In this document: positions 1 through 11,929 of the stretch, piece after piece | Numbering within the stretch: position 1 is the first letter of the stretch | Layout: every line of letters starts with the position of its first letter | Assembly: GCA_963383645.1 (NCBI GenBank) | Contig: OY726563.1 | Location: forward strand, 33,262,331 to 33,326,330 | Direction of reading: 5' to 3' | Source: Muscardinus avellanarius | Taxonomy: Eukaryota; Chordata; Mammalia; Rodentia; Gliridae | DNA length: 64,000 nucleotides | Made by a program: the position numbers and the translations under genes | The notes under the pieces: generated by a model | Database searches by the model: none | The model's input: only the letters and a program-made list of their open reading frames with translations | What the model was told of the DNA's origin: nothing

Positions 1-1559
1 GATCCTGCCCCCACCTTACCAAGCGCTACATTTTGGCATACTCCAAGCCACTGCCATCCTAGGGTGTCCCCGCCCACACCCCCAAGTTTTGCATTACTAA
101 CCGACTCAGCCGGAGAACAGAAAAGGCCCATGGGGGGTGGGGGGCAAGACTTAGGCAGCCCTAACCTTTCCAGCACCCAGGCCCTTCCCTGCCTCCTCCC
201 AGAGCTCCCGGGTCGGAGCAGAGGGCCACCGGGTGGGGAGTGAACTTGGCCCTTGGTGGCAATAGCGAGGGAGCGAGGGGGGAGGGGCGAGCGCGATCAG
301 TCTGCAACAAAGGGATTTTCTCTCCCACCACACACCCAGGCTGCTCAGAGCTCACCGGCCCCTCCTCCGCCAAGGTCCCAGAACAGGCGCCACACACCGC
401 ACACACACCCTCCGCACACACACCCTCCGGGTGGAACCCCAACCTCCCCAATTCCGGACCCAGTTAACCCCACGCTTCTCCAGCCTCCACCGCGCTCTCT
501 GACAAAAAGAAACTTCGAGTGGGCACAAGGAGAACCTGAGACCTCCGGAGAAATGCTGCTAAGCCCATCGGGAATCCTTGGCAGACCCCTCCCGCCATCC
601 CTCTGGGGTCCTCGCAGATCAGGAGGGGCTTGCTCCCCTGGGTGCCTCCCATACAAAGATGTGAGCCAAGTGCAGCCAACTGCAAAGGCACAGGGCTGTG
701 GGGCGCAGGGTTCTGGGGCGGGCAGGCACTAGCAGACATCTACCCTGACCGTTGCTGCCAATTCCGGGTTGCATGGCACGCGGGCACCCTCCCGGGGGCA
801 GAGTCGTGGCCAGATGGGGCACTTGGACTCTCCGAGCTCAGGAACCAGTGATGGTCACTTCCCCCTTTCAAGGATGGCCTGTCCTGGCCACACATTGGCT
901 TTTTGTTCCTTTCACTTCATGCCTGTGCCACACCAGGAGTCAGGGAACCACGTGTGTATTCAAGAGGGCAGAAGCAAGTGGATTTGGAAACAAGTGTCCC
1001 TCAACAGGAGGCCACCCAGTACCAGAAACCCAAGACAAAAGCCAGGCATTCCCTTAATGTGCTCTGTGAAAACTCACGTAACCACTTCGGTATTAGTCCC
1101 TCCAGAGCTGAGGATCCACGGGGGGTGGGGGTGGGGGTGGGGGGTCCCTAAGCAACCTGGCGACAAATCCTGAATGAATGCTCCAGGCCAGGCCTCCAAA
1201 GGCTATGTCAGTGCATGTCTGTCTCCATCAGTGATTCAGAAGAATAAAATGAACTGAATGCACCCTTCTCCAACAGAAAAGAAAGAGCTATATCATAAAG
1301 CTAATAACAGCTATCATTAGTATATACACAGGAAGCACAAAGGAACTTTTAAAGCATAAAAGATGCATAAAATGCTGAGGTCCAGCGATGTGCACGTAGG
1401 TTCCCTGCTGTTCATGCAGAGCCTGGGCATCCTGGGGAGGCAGAGGTGAAGGCAGGAGGGGAGGGACACCCACTTTCTTGGCAAGGAACAATAGGAATCC
1501 CGTGTCTAGTACTCAGTCTTGGAACTCAAAACACCCCAAAACAAAGCTGTGGAACCGTG
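1..1559. other. Single-copy intergenic DNA
   Basis: GC-rich unique sequence with no recognisable exon or transposon. It contains a short CA-rich stretch (about 388-428) and a (GGGGGT)n-like G-rich tract at about 1120-1144. I see nothing else to annotate. Confidence 0.5.
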
Positions 1560-2100
1560 CTATATAGATGGGGGCCCCTGAATTTTTGTAGCTGTTCGGA
1601 GTTTAATTATTCCTCCTTGATCCATGGGACTAGACGGCACGACACCGCCAAGGTTAAAATGCCCCGAACAGCGCCGAGCAGATGTGAGCGAGCTGGCAGA
1701 CGCGCAAATGAGGCCTGCCTCGGAGCACGATAACAAGTGACTAATACATTGCATATCGTTGAAAGAAAATTATTTTTCTCTAATTTGCATTTGCTTGGGG
1801 GGAAAAAAGCCAACCCAAGTCCCTCCTCACAAGCATGAGTCTAATCCTGGAAATACAGCCCGGCTGCTTTAAGAGAGCTGGAAGGAGGGAAAGATTGCCA
1901 GTGTTTTGGCGTTGCAGGCTTGTTTATCTTTCCGCCTTTCCTCCAAGGCGAAACTCGTTTTGCAAGCAACATTCCTACAGAAAATGGCACACGTCATAAA
2001 AAGAGACCAATTTATAGAACTGGCACTGAAGTTCATGTATCACTCCAGAAGCATCTCCCAGCTCCCCACAGGGAACCCAACTAGATAGAAGTTCACCGTA
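1560..2100. promoter_or_regulatory. Candidate conserved regulatory element
   Basis: A block of mixed composition between GC-rich flanks. It has several TAAT-type homeodomain cores, a perfect octamer (ATTTGCAT, 1783-1790), a nearby 'attgcatat', and CpGs kept in non-island sequence ('gcgccgagcagatg'). It is free of repeats. This resembles a deeply conserved enhancer, but no alignment was possible. Confidence 0.35.
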
Positions 2101-3139
2101 AGCCTCAAATGGTAGACCTAGGTTGGAAACGAACTAAATTTGCAGGTATCCTGTGGGCTGTACAGCCAGGCACAGAAGGCACACTAAAGGGCAGGACGTA
2201 AATTAGAAGGCAGGGTGTACAATTAAGTCAGCCCTAAAGAATTCTCCAAACCCCAGTGGCAACCAGGAGCTGGGGCTCGGAAGTCTTCAATCTTGGAATT
2301 CGTGGGGGAGAGGGGTGAATTTTACACCCAGCTGGGCCCAGAGGCAGGCCCATGTTCTTGGCTACACATGTAACCTCCAGGACTGGCTGCATGGGTAATG
2401 GCTGCCACCAACTGCTCTCCCTCCCTCCTGGATCCTCCCTGCAGGGCCTGGCAGGGTGGACTAGGAACTCAGCGCCCCGCCTGTGGGCATCCAGTTGGTG
2501 CCTGCAGAGTGGGTGGTGCTGCGGGCCAGCCTCAGGATTTGTCCCTTTGTGTCCTGAGCTGAAGGCAGATGCTTTCTGGAAAATGGGAAGGTTACGGGAT
2601 GTGAGTCGTGTACCCCAACCCCTGAAACACACTCCTGTGGGTCCTGAACCTATCTATGCACATGAATTTCCACCCTGGTAAACAGTGCCCAGAACACAGC
2701 CTGTCTCTAGCTTGTTTGCATAACAGAGCCATCGCAGAGGGGAACAACGTTCTTCAGAGCCTCCACGGTCTCCAGAAAGCCCTCAGTTAATAGCATATTC
2801 TTTCTAAAGAGCTGATTTAGGGCTGAAAGCTATTTTCCCATATCTTACAAACTCTCTCAAGCAGCTCAGGACCCAGGTCATTGGATCCTGTCCCCCCCAG
2901 TGACACTCATGACTCATTGGGCCTTCTCCCACCACCTCCACCTAGTGAGCTCCCTAAACCACAGCAAACAAGTACCATCATCTCCTATCTCCACCCCGCC
3001 CTTGCTTGGGAAGCCATAAAGGTGGGTACAGGGGATGGAGGTGCCACGGGAGCTTTCTCTCATTTGAGGAGGAGCTGGCCAGAAAGTGGCGGCCACCTCT
3101 GCAGCTCCTCCGCTGGCCTGCATAGTGCGCGCTTTGTGT
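2101..3139. other. Single-copy intergenic DNA
   Basis: Unique sequence without transposons, microsatellites or a convincing coding frame. Open frames here overlap on both strands and show no family resemblance. I see no feature I can support. Confidence 0.45.
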
Positions 3140-3290
3140 AAGTGCTGAGGAGGCGCAGCGCTGCTTGCGCGCCAACAGCTGTCACATTATTTGCACTCGC
3201 TGTAAACAGCCTTCACATTCCCCCCTTACCACATAGTTAAAGCCAGACTAACAATCCACAGTTAGAGATCAAACCAACAACAGCAGCATT
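3140..3290. promoter_or_regulatory. Possible small regulatory block
   Basis: It begins with a CpG-containing segment and an E-box-like 'caacagctgtca' (about 3173-3184), followed by an AT-richer stretch with 'ttatttgc' and 'aacaatccacagtta'. The resemblance to conserved non-coding DNA is only compositional. Confidence 0.2.
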
Positions 3291-3689
3291 GTGTCTGCCT
3301 TCGCCTTCCCTTCGCACCAAGCCCAGCAGCTGGCAGGTTTCTCCGGAACAAGGGACCCCCACATCCCCCACCCCTCCGGGCTTCAGCCAAGGCCAGCCAA
3401 GGAAGCATGCGTTTGTCAGTGCTGTTTGTTAAAGCCAAAGAGCACCGCCATTTCGCAGGGATTTCTCTGTGGTTTATCAGCCCTCTCCTAGAGTTTGCGC
3501 CTTCTGGTAGCCTGGGGAAGTGCCAGTGGGAAAAAGAGGTTGCTCAGACTCCTAGGATACTCGACCAAGTGGGGCTGGCCTGCCCCGGCCAGGCTGGGTG
3601 GAGACTGGGAGGCCTGCAGCTCCCCAGGCCCTGTGGCAGAGGCCAGGCACGTCTGCGCTTTGTGCGGCCTCGCAGAAGAGCCTTCTCTG

Positions 3690-3965
3690 GTCTTTCAGAA
3701 ATTGCCCAACTCACTGAATACTTACTGGCCGCCCCACTGATCAGAATGCCTCCTTTATGATTTTTGGTTAAGTTGAACATTTCCATAATCGTCATTATTA
3801 GCGCAAATTACACGCCTAATCGGTCCTTAAATAGATTTTAATTAAATAATCATACAAGGCTCATTTTATGACTTAAGAAAGGCATTACTTTTCGTTATAA
3901 ACTTTCCACCAGGATATAGAATAACGATAGCAGACAAATAACTTATTCTTTGAAAATCACTGATC
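3690..3965. promoter_or_regulatory. AT-rich candidate enhancer block
   Basis: AT-rich repeat-free segment with clustered homeodomain-type words ('cataatcgtcattattagcg', 'taattaaataatca') flanked by GC-rich unique DNA. Dense TAAT cores with retained CpG ('cgcctaatcgg') are typical of developmental enhancers. Conservation was not tested. Confidence 0.35.
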
Positions 3966-5629
3966 ACCAGTGGGGCAGAGTAGCCTGAAATGGACCCTGT
4001 TTTACCTTCTAGGGTTGAAGCTGAGACCAGACACATTATAGCTGCCCAACTTTCCTCCTGGAATGGTCAGGGACCTCTTCCTCCCCAGCACCACTTTTGT
4101 CTTCTCTTTAGCCAAACAACCCCCCCCCCCAAATCTGGAGAGATTTCTCCAGCTAGCTGCTTCCGGAGACCACTCCTCCCAACCCCCATCCTTTTTCCAA
4201 CCCAGTCTGCTGAGAGTCACAGTGCAAAGCGGGCGGGCAGTGCTTGTTAAATGCTGTGTAAAATGCTGTTAATAAAATAATAAATACAAAGGATGGAGGC
4301 TGCTGGGTCCACGGGTGTTTTGACTGGAAATGCCTTGGCACTTGTCATGTGTTTATGGGAGGGCAGACAACTCCAGGATTTACATAGTTTGGACATTTCT
4401 GTACTTCATTTATTCTTTCCTAAATGACGTAGGCCTCAAGCTATTTCAAGTTTGCATTTGTACAGAACTGTGAAATGCCTAGGAGTTTCTCCAATTAAAC
4501 CAAGTTTTAAATCAGACCCAAAGCTGGAATATACTCTCTTGCCCGTTTGCCCGTCTCCACCCTCAGCCTCTCTGGCTGGAGAAAACAAACAGACCCTCGA
4601 GAACAATCCTCAGTCCTCGAGACCCCCCACCTTCCCCCCCCCCTTCTGGAGGGCCCCAAGGGCAAAGGTTAAGGCGTCTTCAGATTCCAAGCTGGCAGGG
4701 CTACACACTGTGGCAATCATCGCAGCTAGGCGCATCCTGTCCATACACTACCTCTAAAACTGTGAGCTAAAATGGGGGCAGAACTGCTGTCCTGGTAAAA
4801 CCCACTGCTCACAAAACAATGTCAGCAAAGGCTGGAAGGCATTCTTTAGAGAGGGACCAGGGATTCGTGCCTACAGAAGCTCTTTAGCACAAAGGCTTTT
4901 AGGGGAAGAAGGGAAAAAGAGGGAGGGGGAGAGGAGGGAGAAAGGGAGGGAGGGAGGGCTCCTGTTTCAGAGCAGGCATCCCCTGAGAGTCAAGAACCAA
5001 GTGTAGCTTCAATCAAACGCTGACTTCCCCTCTGGGAGTCGAGTAGGAAACCTGATCACAGTAGCTTACTACCGGCCTGGATCCATACAGGTCTGGTTTT
5101 CTTCTCATGCTAGTAATTTTTTTAAATACATATCGATATAAAAGAAGCAATCCCTGGCAGACTTTATTGAAAACCACACTGAGCCCTCATAACATCCGGA
5201 CTTAATCCCTATCAAACAAACCACAGCACCTCTGGCCTCTGCAGCGGGCCACCCCCTCTCACCTCTCCCAACCAGGTCTCTTCTCTCCAGCCACTCTGGT
5301 CTCCTCCCGCCAGAATAATGATGGGAAGATTTGCCAAAGAGCACCTAGATACCAGTTCTGGAATCAATTCCTAGCCATATATAATGATCCCACTTAGGAA
5401 AATACCCAAGCCCTTTCATATGGAATCCTTTAAAAGGCATAATGCAGACAACTGTAACAAAGGCAGAGGAACCCACCTAGGCAGACCCAGAATACCCTGG
5501 AGGGGGTGGGTGGGGGTTAACCTGCATCCTGGGTCCCTGGACGCTGGCAGAGCAGGTCTTAGAGGTAACAGTGGCAGCAAGGAAAGGAGGTGTAACCTCA
5601 AGGAACATGACCAGTCGACTATTCAAAGT
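3966..5629. other. Single-copy intergenic DNA
   Basis: Unique sequence with a C-run (about 4120-4130), a G/A-rich purine tract (about 4900-4957) and an AT-rich part around 4240-4480 that could be regulatory. No exon or interspersed repeat is recognised. Confidence 0.4.
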
Positions 5630-5817
5630 AATTATTAATCCTCGGGGCCTACTATGTGCCAAGTATTCTTCTTTGATCCTAAAGGTGGATAATTATTCCC
5701 AGTCTTACAAATGAAGAAACTTACTGAGGCTCAGAGGCCATAAATAACTTGCCCCCAAGGTCACACAGCTAGTAAAAAAAAAAAAAAAAAATGGGCCACG
5801 GTCAAACTCAGTCCTGG
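5630..5817 (+). repeat. MIR SINE
   Basis: It follows the MIR consensus in order: 'actatgtgccaagtattctt', then 'ttacaaatgaagaaactta', 'ctgaggctcagagg', 'aaggtcacacagctagtaa', then the degraded 3' part ('gtcaaactcagtcctgg'). An 18-base A-run (5774-5791) has expanded inside it. An ancient insertion. Confidence 0.85.
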
Positions 5818-6041
5818 AGTTTCGGAGAGGAGCCAAATTATTAGTCTAATTGTGCCATCCGAAATCCCAATTTTTACATACTACCTCATCAAAGTCTGAA
5901 AGGCTTATTGGGCCCTGGGTGCTCCAGTACAGAGTAAAAAGATAGCACTTAACGTCTGTGCAACTAGGTCCACCCTGAGCCCTGAGCCAAGTGTCTCCTA
6001 CATCTACCTAGTAATCTGAGTCCAGTGAAAGTCTTCCACAA

Positions 6042-6242
6042 GCCGGGCGTGGTGGTGCACGTTTGTAATCCCTGCGCTTGGGAAGCTGAGACAGGAGGAT
6101 CCCACAGGTTCAAAGCCAGCCTCAGCAACTTAGTGAGGCTCTCAGCAACATAGTGAGACCCTGTTTCCAAATAAAATAGAAAATAGGTCTGGGAGTATAG
6201 CCTAGGGGTAGAAAGACTCTGGGTTCCACCCCCAGAACCACA

Positions 6243-6310
<68 letters not shown>

Positions 6311-6314
6311 CAGA
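6042..6314 (+). repeat. B1-dID SINE, type C, (AAAG)n tail
   Basis: Full composite element: B1 head, 'gtttccaaataaaatag' linker, then a dID half ending 'ccacccccagaaccac'. The tail has become a tetranucleotide microsatellite (6242-6310). A direct repeat 'cttccacaa' flanks it (6033-6041 and 6315-6323). It is the only B1-dID in the first 27.3 kb. Confidence 0.95.
6242..6310. repeat. (AAAG)n microsatellite
   Basis: About 17 tandem AAAG units, grown from the tail of the SINE immediately upstream. Likely polymorphic in length. Confidence 0.95.
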
Positions 6315-6323
6315 CTTCCACAA

Positions 6324-6899
6324 TTCCCCCAACCTCCTAAAAATCTCCCTGCTTTAAGGTGTGAGCCCAAGCCTCCCATAAGCGGCTGCTTTTCCTTCTG
6401 CTAGCCCACAATAGGTACAGGTAGGTGGGGCAGTTACTCTTAGGCCTCCAGAAAGTGCTGACTATGGGTACTTAGGAACCGGGCTTGCCACCCTAGTTTT
6501 GCCACATAAAGCAATAAATCAAATTATCTAGATAGAGCACAAGGCCTTTGGAAAAAAGCTCCTCCTACACCTACTTCTTCTAGGGTTGAAGGGAAAAACC
6601 CCAGGGACCAAAGTGGGTGGGAGAGGGAATTAAGAGCCAAGTCAAGTGGCTTGTAAGATGTCAGGCTCTATGGGATCCTAGAGAGCTTCCACAAAAAAGC
6701 CAAACTCTGAGGCAAGCTGAGGGATGGGGTGTCTTTCCTCTCCACAACCTTTCCTCCCAGAAGCACTGGGGACAAAACTTGGGGCCAAATTATCTCCCCA
6801 CCCCCTGTCCTTTCCCTAATTTCTAGGTCTGCCCCAGGCTTTCAGATACTCCAGGGAACTATTTACACCCGACATCCAGGCTCTGGTTAGTGTGGACAG
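6324..6899. other. Single-copy intergenic DNA
   Basis: Unique sequence of moderate GC between the only SINE of this half and the first CpG island. No exon, repeat or motif cluster that I can support. Confidence 0.4.
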
Positions 6900-7530
6900 G
6901 AAGGGGCACCGGACACTTGGCAGACCTGTGGACTTCCTGGCCCGGGACAAGGCCTGGGAGGAGACCGAAGCTCCGAATGCGTGAATAGGCCCCGCAGCGC
7001 AACGTTGTGGGCAAGGGGTTGGGCAACGGGCGGAACTGAGCGGCAACCGACAGCGGCGGCGCCGAGCGCTCACCCAGCTCACCAGCCGTCGCCCGGCCCA
7101 TCGGCCCCTGGCTCCCGGCCAGCCCTCCGCAAGTGGCTTTCTTTTTCTTTTTAAAACTTTCCAGCCCTGGCGAGCGGGCCGAGTTTCCAGCCCTTCCCTC
7201 CACCCAGCTCGGGACAGGGCGACCCCCGGCATCGCTAGACTGCACCCCTAGAAGGAAAACTGGACGGAGGCCTTTCTCTGTCCCACCCCCGCACCTCCCC
7301 CCTCCCCGCCCGCCGCCGCCTACTTGGGCCACCTGGGCGGCTTCCCGCAGCGATCGTCTAGCCGGGCCTCCTAGGGCCTCCTACCGCAAGGTCCGGAGAA
7401 CTCCCCCGCATCCCCCAAGGGTGCGTGCAGGCCCGGCGGCCCAGCACGCGCGACCTAGCACGCGCGAGGCGCCCTACGAGTTCGCTCTCTCTAACGCTTC
7501 GAAAGGGGCGAGGCGGGGAGGGGGAAGGGC
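6900..7530. promoter_or_regulatory. CpG island 1
   Basis: High GC with frequent CpG ('cggcggcgccgagcgctc', 'gcccggcggcccagcacgcg'), no repeat content, and an abrupt AT-rich 3' flank. Consistent with a promoter or CpG-rich enhancer. TATAAA words lie just beyond it (7654-7659), but no transcription start can be assigned. Confidence 0.65.
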
Positions 7531-7899
7531 GGCCTCTTTTTTTAACTCTTCAAATGCGAGTGTTTTTGGAGTCCCTGGCACGGTTGTGAACACCCCTGCA
7601 GAACAATAGAAATGGGGAGTACCGGAAATGGTGCAGGAAGACCCCTATAACCCTATAAACCTCCCGGACTCTCCCTCGAAGTTTCTCTTTAGCATCGAAA
7701 GACCTCAGGGCCTTCACCGCAAGTGCCTTTAAAAAAAAAAAAAAACTTTTCCCCTAAGTGTATCCCCCTTCCCCACGTTATAAAATCAAAAAGGGCAAAG
7801 ATCACTCCCAAAGTTGTGACCTCCTAAAGCTTTGGAGCCTCTCACCTGCTCAGTCAGGGCACCCAGACCTGACTCACACCTCCCCCCGAACAGTTCCCC
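7531..7899. other. Unique flank of CpG island 1
   Basis: A transition zone holding an A-run (about 7731-7745) and TATA-like words ('ccctataaccctataaacc'). No repeat or exon recognised. Confidence 0.35.
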
Positions 7900-8180
7900 C
7901 AGTTTGCACCTAGACAATAAATTTAGTTTAATTTAGCTTCCGGTCTTTAATTTTAGCAGGTCTCCTTTTTGCATGCAAATCAATATGGCAATTACCATCT
8001 AAAAGCTCGCCCAGCCCCGGGTCAATGTAAATTGATCATTGTCCGCCTTCCACAAAATAACACCGGGAGTCTGTGGTGCATAATGAGATTATACTGGAAA
8101 CTGTCTTTTAGATCACAAATTATATTTTATGCTGTCAGGATCTTCTTCGAGTGGACTTCCCCGCTTGTCTAATCAGACAG
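7900..8180. promoter_or_regulatory. Candidate enhancer with palindromic octamer
   Basis: AT-rich, repeat-free block with dense homeodomain-type words ('tttagtttaatttagc', 'tctttaattttagc', 'tctaatcagac'), a 12-bp palindrome TTTGCATGCAAA (7968-7979) and an overlapping perfect octamer ATGCAAAT (7973-7980). The palindrome resembles POU-dimer sites. The edges are sharp against GC-rich DNA. Confidence 0.4.
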
Positions 8181-10899
8181 AGCCCAGCCCCCTGGGTGCT
8201 AGCTGGAAAGACAGGGCTCGAAAGAAAATGAAGAGAAGTCCCCCGCTTGTGAGACCCTTCACTGGGAACACACAGAGGTGATCTTGCCCATGAAAGGGTC
8301 TTCTACCTATTTCTTCTAGGAAATATGGCAGAAGAGCACCCTTAATGAACTCGAACCGCCAAAGTCAGAGATCCCCTTCCTGAGGAAAATGTGGAAGGCA
8401 AAAAGAGAAAGCCGGTTTTTTTTTTTTTGGGGGGGGGGGGAAGGATGAGTGTAAATCCCCAGCAAAGCACTAGCATATAACCCCCTAGACCACTAGGGAA
8501 GACAGAGGCGACTATCACTCCAGCAGGGCGGCTTCTCCTGGCTCCACCACCTCCACCTCAGCAGCCCTGCTGGCTTTGCAACCAGGCGGAATTCAGTCGG
8601 CCATAAACACTGGCAAAGAAATGGGCGAACCATGGCTAGCAGTTGCCTCCCCAGCAGTTCCTGGGCTTCCAATGCAATGCGGACCCCTCTCGCTCAGAGC
8701 ACTGCGAGGCCCTCAGCCTCCCGGGGCATAGGTGTGACCCCAAGGCCTAAACAAAGGGCCTTCAGAGCTCCTTTTGGCTTTGGGCTGGGGGAAGCTTGGG
8801 GTACGGTGAGCCCATGGGTCCCCTGCCCCACCAAACCCTGCCAGGTTGGACTACCGGGCCCAGTGTCCTCAAGGAAACCAGCAGGGTGGCATCGTCAGGC
8901 TCTGCCAGGCGCTCCAGAAGACCATACTGGGTGATGAGGCGGCACTTTGGCCTTTCAAGCCCACAGGCCTGCGCCCAGCCCTGCCCCTCCCAGGCTCCAC
9001 CCAAGTGCGGTCTTCCCAATAAAAGCTGGAATTCCCGGCTGGGCTTAGACAAAGAGGGACCGCGGCAAATCGACGCCTCAGGCAAACTAAACCTAGGCTG
9101 AGTTTACTTGTGCGTCTGGGGTCACCGAGGCGCCTGCCTGTTAATCCACCCTACACAGGCCGTCCCCGTAAGGTCTCCTCCAGGGGCTGGGGGGCAGCAA
9201 GCAAGCAGGCACACTCAAATGAAAACATAACTTCTTCCTCCCCTTTATTCCTCCCAGAGGCCACAGGCCTCACTTCTTTTGGTTCTCATCGCCAGTCTTG
9301 CCTTACCTTAGCCCACAGGACAGAGCCCCAGCAGTGCCACATCCATTCCTCAAGGCCAAAGCACTCTTTTCCCACTACCATCCAACCATTCAAGGTCAAG
9401 AACTCCAAATCCCTACAGCATCTCTTCCACCTGCTCAGCACACACCCTCCCACCTTTTTCTAGAACACAGACACTAACCAGAAGTAGCTCTAGCTGAGAC
9501 AGGCCCATCCACCATTTGGGAGGCTGCTTTGCCTAGGGGTTCCTTCTGGCAAAGACACTAGTTCTCTGTGAATGCGTGTGTTAATGTGGTGGGGTGGCCT
9601 ACACTAGCTTACCCCCACAGATCTTACCCCGCTAGAAAGTTGGTCACTCAGGCAGGCATCTAAGCCTTAGATGTATGCATATGAATGCTTTTTGTGTTTC
9701 TAAGTGACCCTCTACACACCTTTAAATGGCCTTTTTGTCTCTGGACCCACTTAGAGAAACGGTGCCCCAGTTTCCAGCTCAACAAAGTCAGGGATTTTTC
9801 TCTTAGAATATCACTACACATCTCTGTATTTGCATACCCATGTTTACATTCCTCTTGGCTAGTTCTTTATCTCTTATGTATCTCTTGTTCCATTTGGACA
9901 TCAGGGCCCAAGTGTCTTGATTTGTCTCAACACATGTCATTCAGACGCACATCTTAATCTGAGCATTCCTGTCTAGCACATATACCTCCTTACTACTTAC
10001 ATTCTTCTTGCTTTGCTTGTAACGTGGCTCATTCCCAGGCCAGACCAGTATGGGTTTGCAATTTAAAAGTAAACAGAAGTTCCCTTAGACCACAAAGGCT
10101 TAAAAGAAAGGCAGAAGAGCTGGGAGGAGAGAGTGGAATGTTCGTAATGAGTTATTTATGTATAGGGTAACCCGCCAACCAATTTCAAGCTCTGGAAAGA
10201 ACTAGACTCAAGTCTACAGAGTTATATTAGATTTTTAGACCCATTCAGTATTAGCCCCATATGTGTATACAAATGATAGATCTCATACCATGTCAGTGTC
10301 CAGGCCGACTCCTGTGGAGGCTGTTTCCTTGCGCATATTTGGTTCTAACTCCCCACAAGTTCATGTTTAAAGTGTCTACTTGTATAAACAGCTCAAAGAC
10401 AGCTCTACTCTCTCCAAAGCATACCTGTACATACTAGTCTGACATTTGAGGCTCAGGTCCTTTAGTCTGCAGCAGTGGCAGTTAGAGGCCCCACCCGACT
10501 CCAGCTCCGTGCAGACCTTCCCTTACTGGAATGCCAGCAAATATTTCCTCTGGAAATATTGAAGTATACACACCTGCAGCTCCCAAGCTCAGTTCCTTAA
10601 GTGAGGGTGCCCATTGTGTGTTCACAGCACCCCCACTGACAGGCACCCGGTCAAGCTAGATCGTTTTGCAGCTGCATTTGGTTTGTTGAACAATCTAGCC
10701 GCCGCTCCAGGATGTGTCTACGCACAGAAGAGAAAGGAAAACCCCAGGCCTAGACACCTCCCCCTCCCCGTTGCAGGCTACTTGGCCTCCAGGAATTTCC
10801 CCTACACTTTCCTCCCCTTCCCCATCACGCTTTCTCTACAGCCTCTAAAGGGTTAAGTGAAACCCCCCTCAGCCTGGCAGCCTTCCTCCCACCTTAATC
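8181..10899. other. Single-copy intergenic DNA
   Basis: 2.7 kb without interspersed repeats. It contains a T12-G12 homopolymer junction (8417-8440), a short palindrome (10540-10560) and a scattering of AT-rich words (about 10130-10290). Open frames are short or lack coding character. No gene supported. Confidence 0.4.
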
Positions 10900-11620
10900 G
10901 CTGGGCCCGCAGGCTAGCTCGCTCACTCACAGCTCCTGGGAGTCGGCGGCCGTCTCTGAGCCCCCCCACCCGCCCCGTCCTTTAGCCGGGAGGGAGCCTG
11001 CATGCCTGTCTAGACCGATCTATCACCGACACACCGACAACACCCGCGAGACCGCGGAGACCCTGCCCAGGTCCCCAGGCCCGCACGGTTCACGGCGGAT
11101 GGAGCTCGAAGAGCGTGACAGTGCCTGCGGGCTGGGGGGGGGGGGGTCTGCGGGCACTGGCCGCCACCGGCGCCCCGCGGGGTCCTCTCCGGCCCCTGCC
11201 CCCCGCGCTCCCACCAGCCCGGCTGCTGGGGCACAGTCACAGCTCTGCGCGCTGGGCAGTCCTATTTTTATCTTGTCTAATCCCAAACTGGGCGGGGAGC
11301 ACAGGCGTCGTGCTTAGAGAACAAGAGATAGGCGAGGGAGGCGGGGAGGAGCAGCCAGGCAGCGACGCGAACGGGAGCAAGTTAAAGACACAGTGGAGGC
11401 GACCGCGAGCAGGAAGAAAGAGCGGGCTGCGCGGGCCTCGAGGCGCCGCACGCATCGCGCCGCCCCGCGAAGTTACACTCGCCTCCCAGCGGTCCCTAGC
11501 CGCCGGCCCCTCCCCACTTCCCAGCGGCGCCCTCCGCAGCCGGGGCCCCGGCCTGTGTGGGAGGCGGAGGCCAGGCCGGCCCTGCAAAGGGCTGGAGAGA
11601 ATCGCTAATGAGCTGTGCGG
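10900..11620. promoter_or_regulatory. CpG island 2
   Basis: Dense CpG from about 10.9 kb, strongest at 11,020-11,600 ('cgcgagaccgcggagacc', 'cgaggcgccgcacgcatcg'), with a G-run at about 11,137-11,148. It is repeat-free. It passes into AT-rich sequence ('gctaatgagctg', 'cctaattaactc') that looks enhancer-like. Promoter function is inferred. Confidence 0.65.
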
Positions 11621-11863
11621 CCCATTGATCCAGAGAACACTTCCTAATTAACTCTCAGTCACCTACTGGTGACAAGCGCCTCAAAGGACAGCGCTGGGGC
11701 CGGCCGAGTCCCAGCCCCGACCTGCCGGCGGAGCGCCCGGCGTCAGAACCCCGCACGATTTCCTAACCACCCCAGGCAATTGGCTTGCGTGGCGGTGGTC
11801 ACCAGCACGCTTAAGGCTAGCCTCGGATTAAACCTGGGCGGCATTTTAATCATAGCATTCCCC

Positions 11864-11873
11864 CGACTCTGAC

Positions 11874-11926
<53 letters not shown>
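11864..11926. repeat. (GACTCT)n-(CT)n microsatellite
   Basis: Three GACTCT-type units lead into about 24 CT dinucleotides, ending at 'ccctccacgcgg'. A polypyrimidine tract between CpG islands 2 and 3. It can adopt triplex (H-DNA) structure, and reverse-strand ER-rich translations are artefacts of it. Confidence 0.95.
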
Positions 11927-11929
<3 letters not shown>

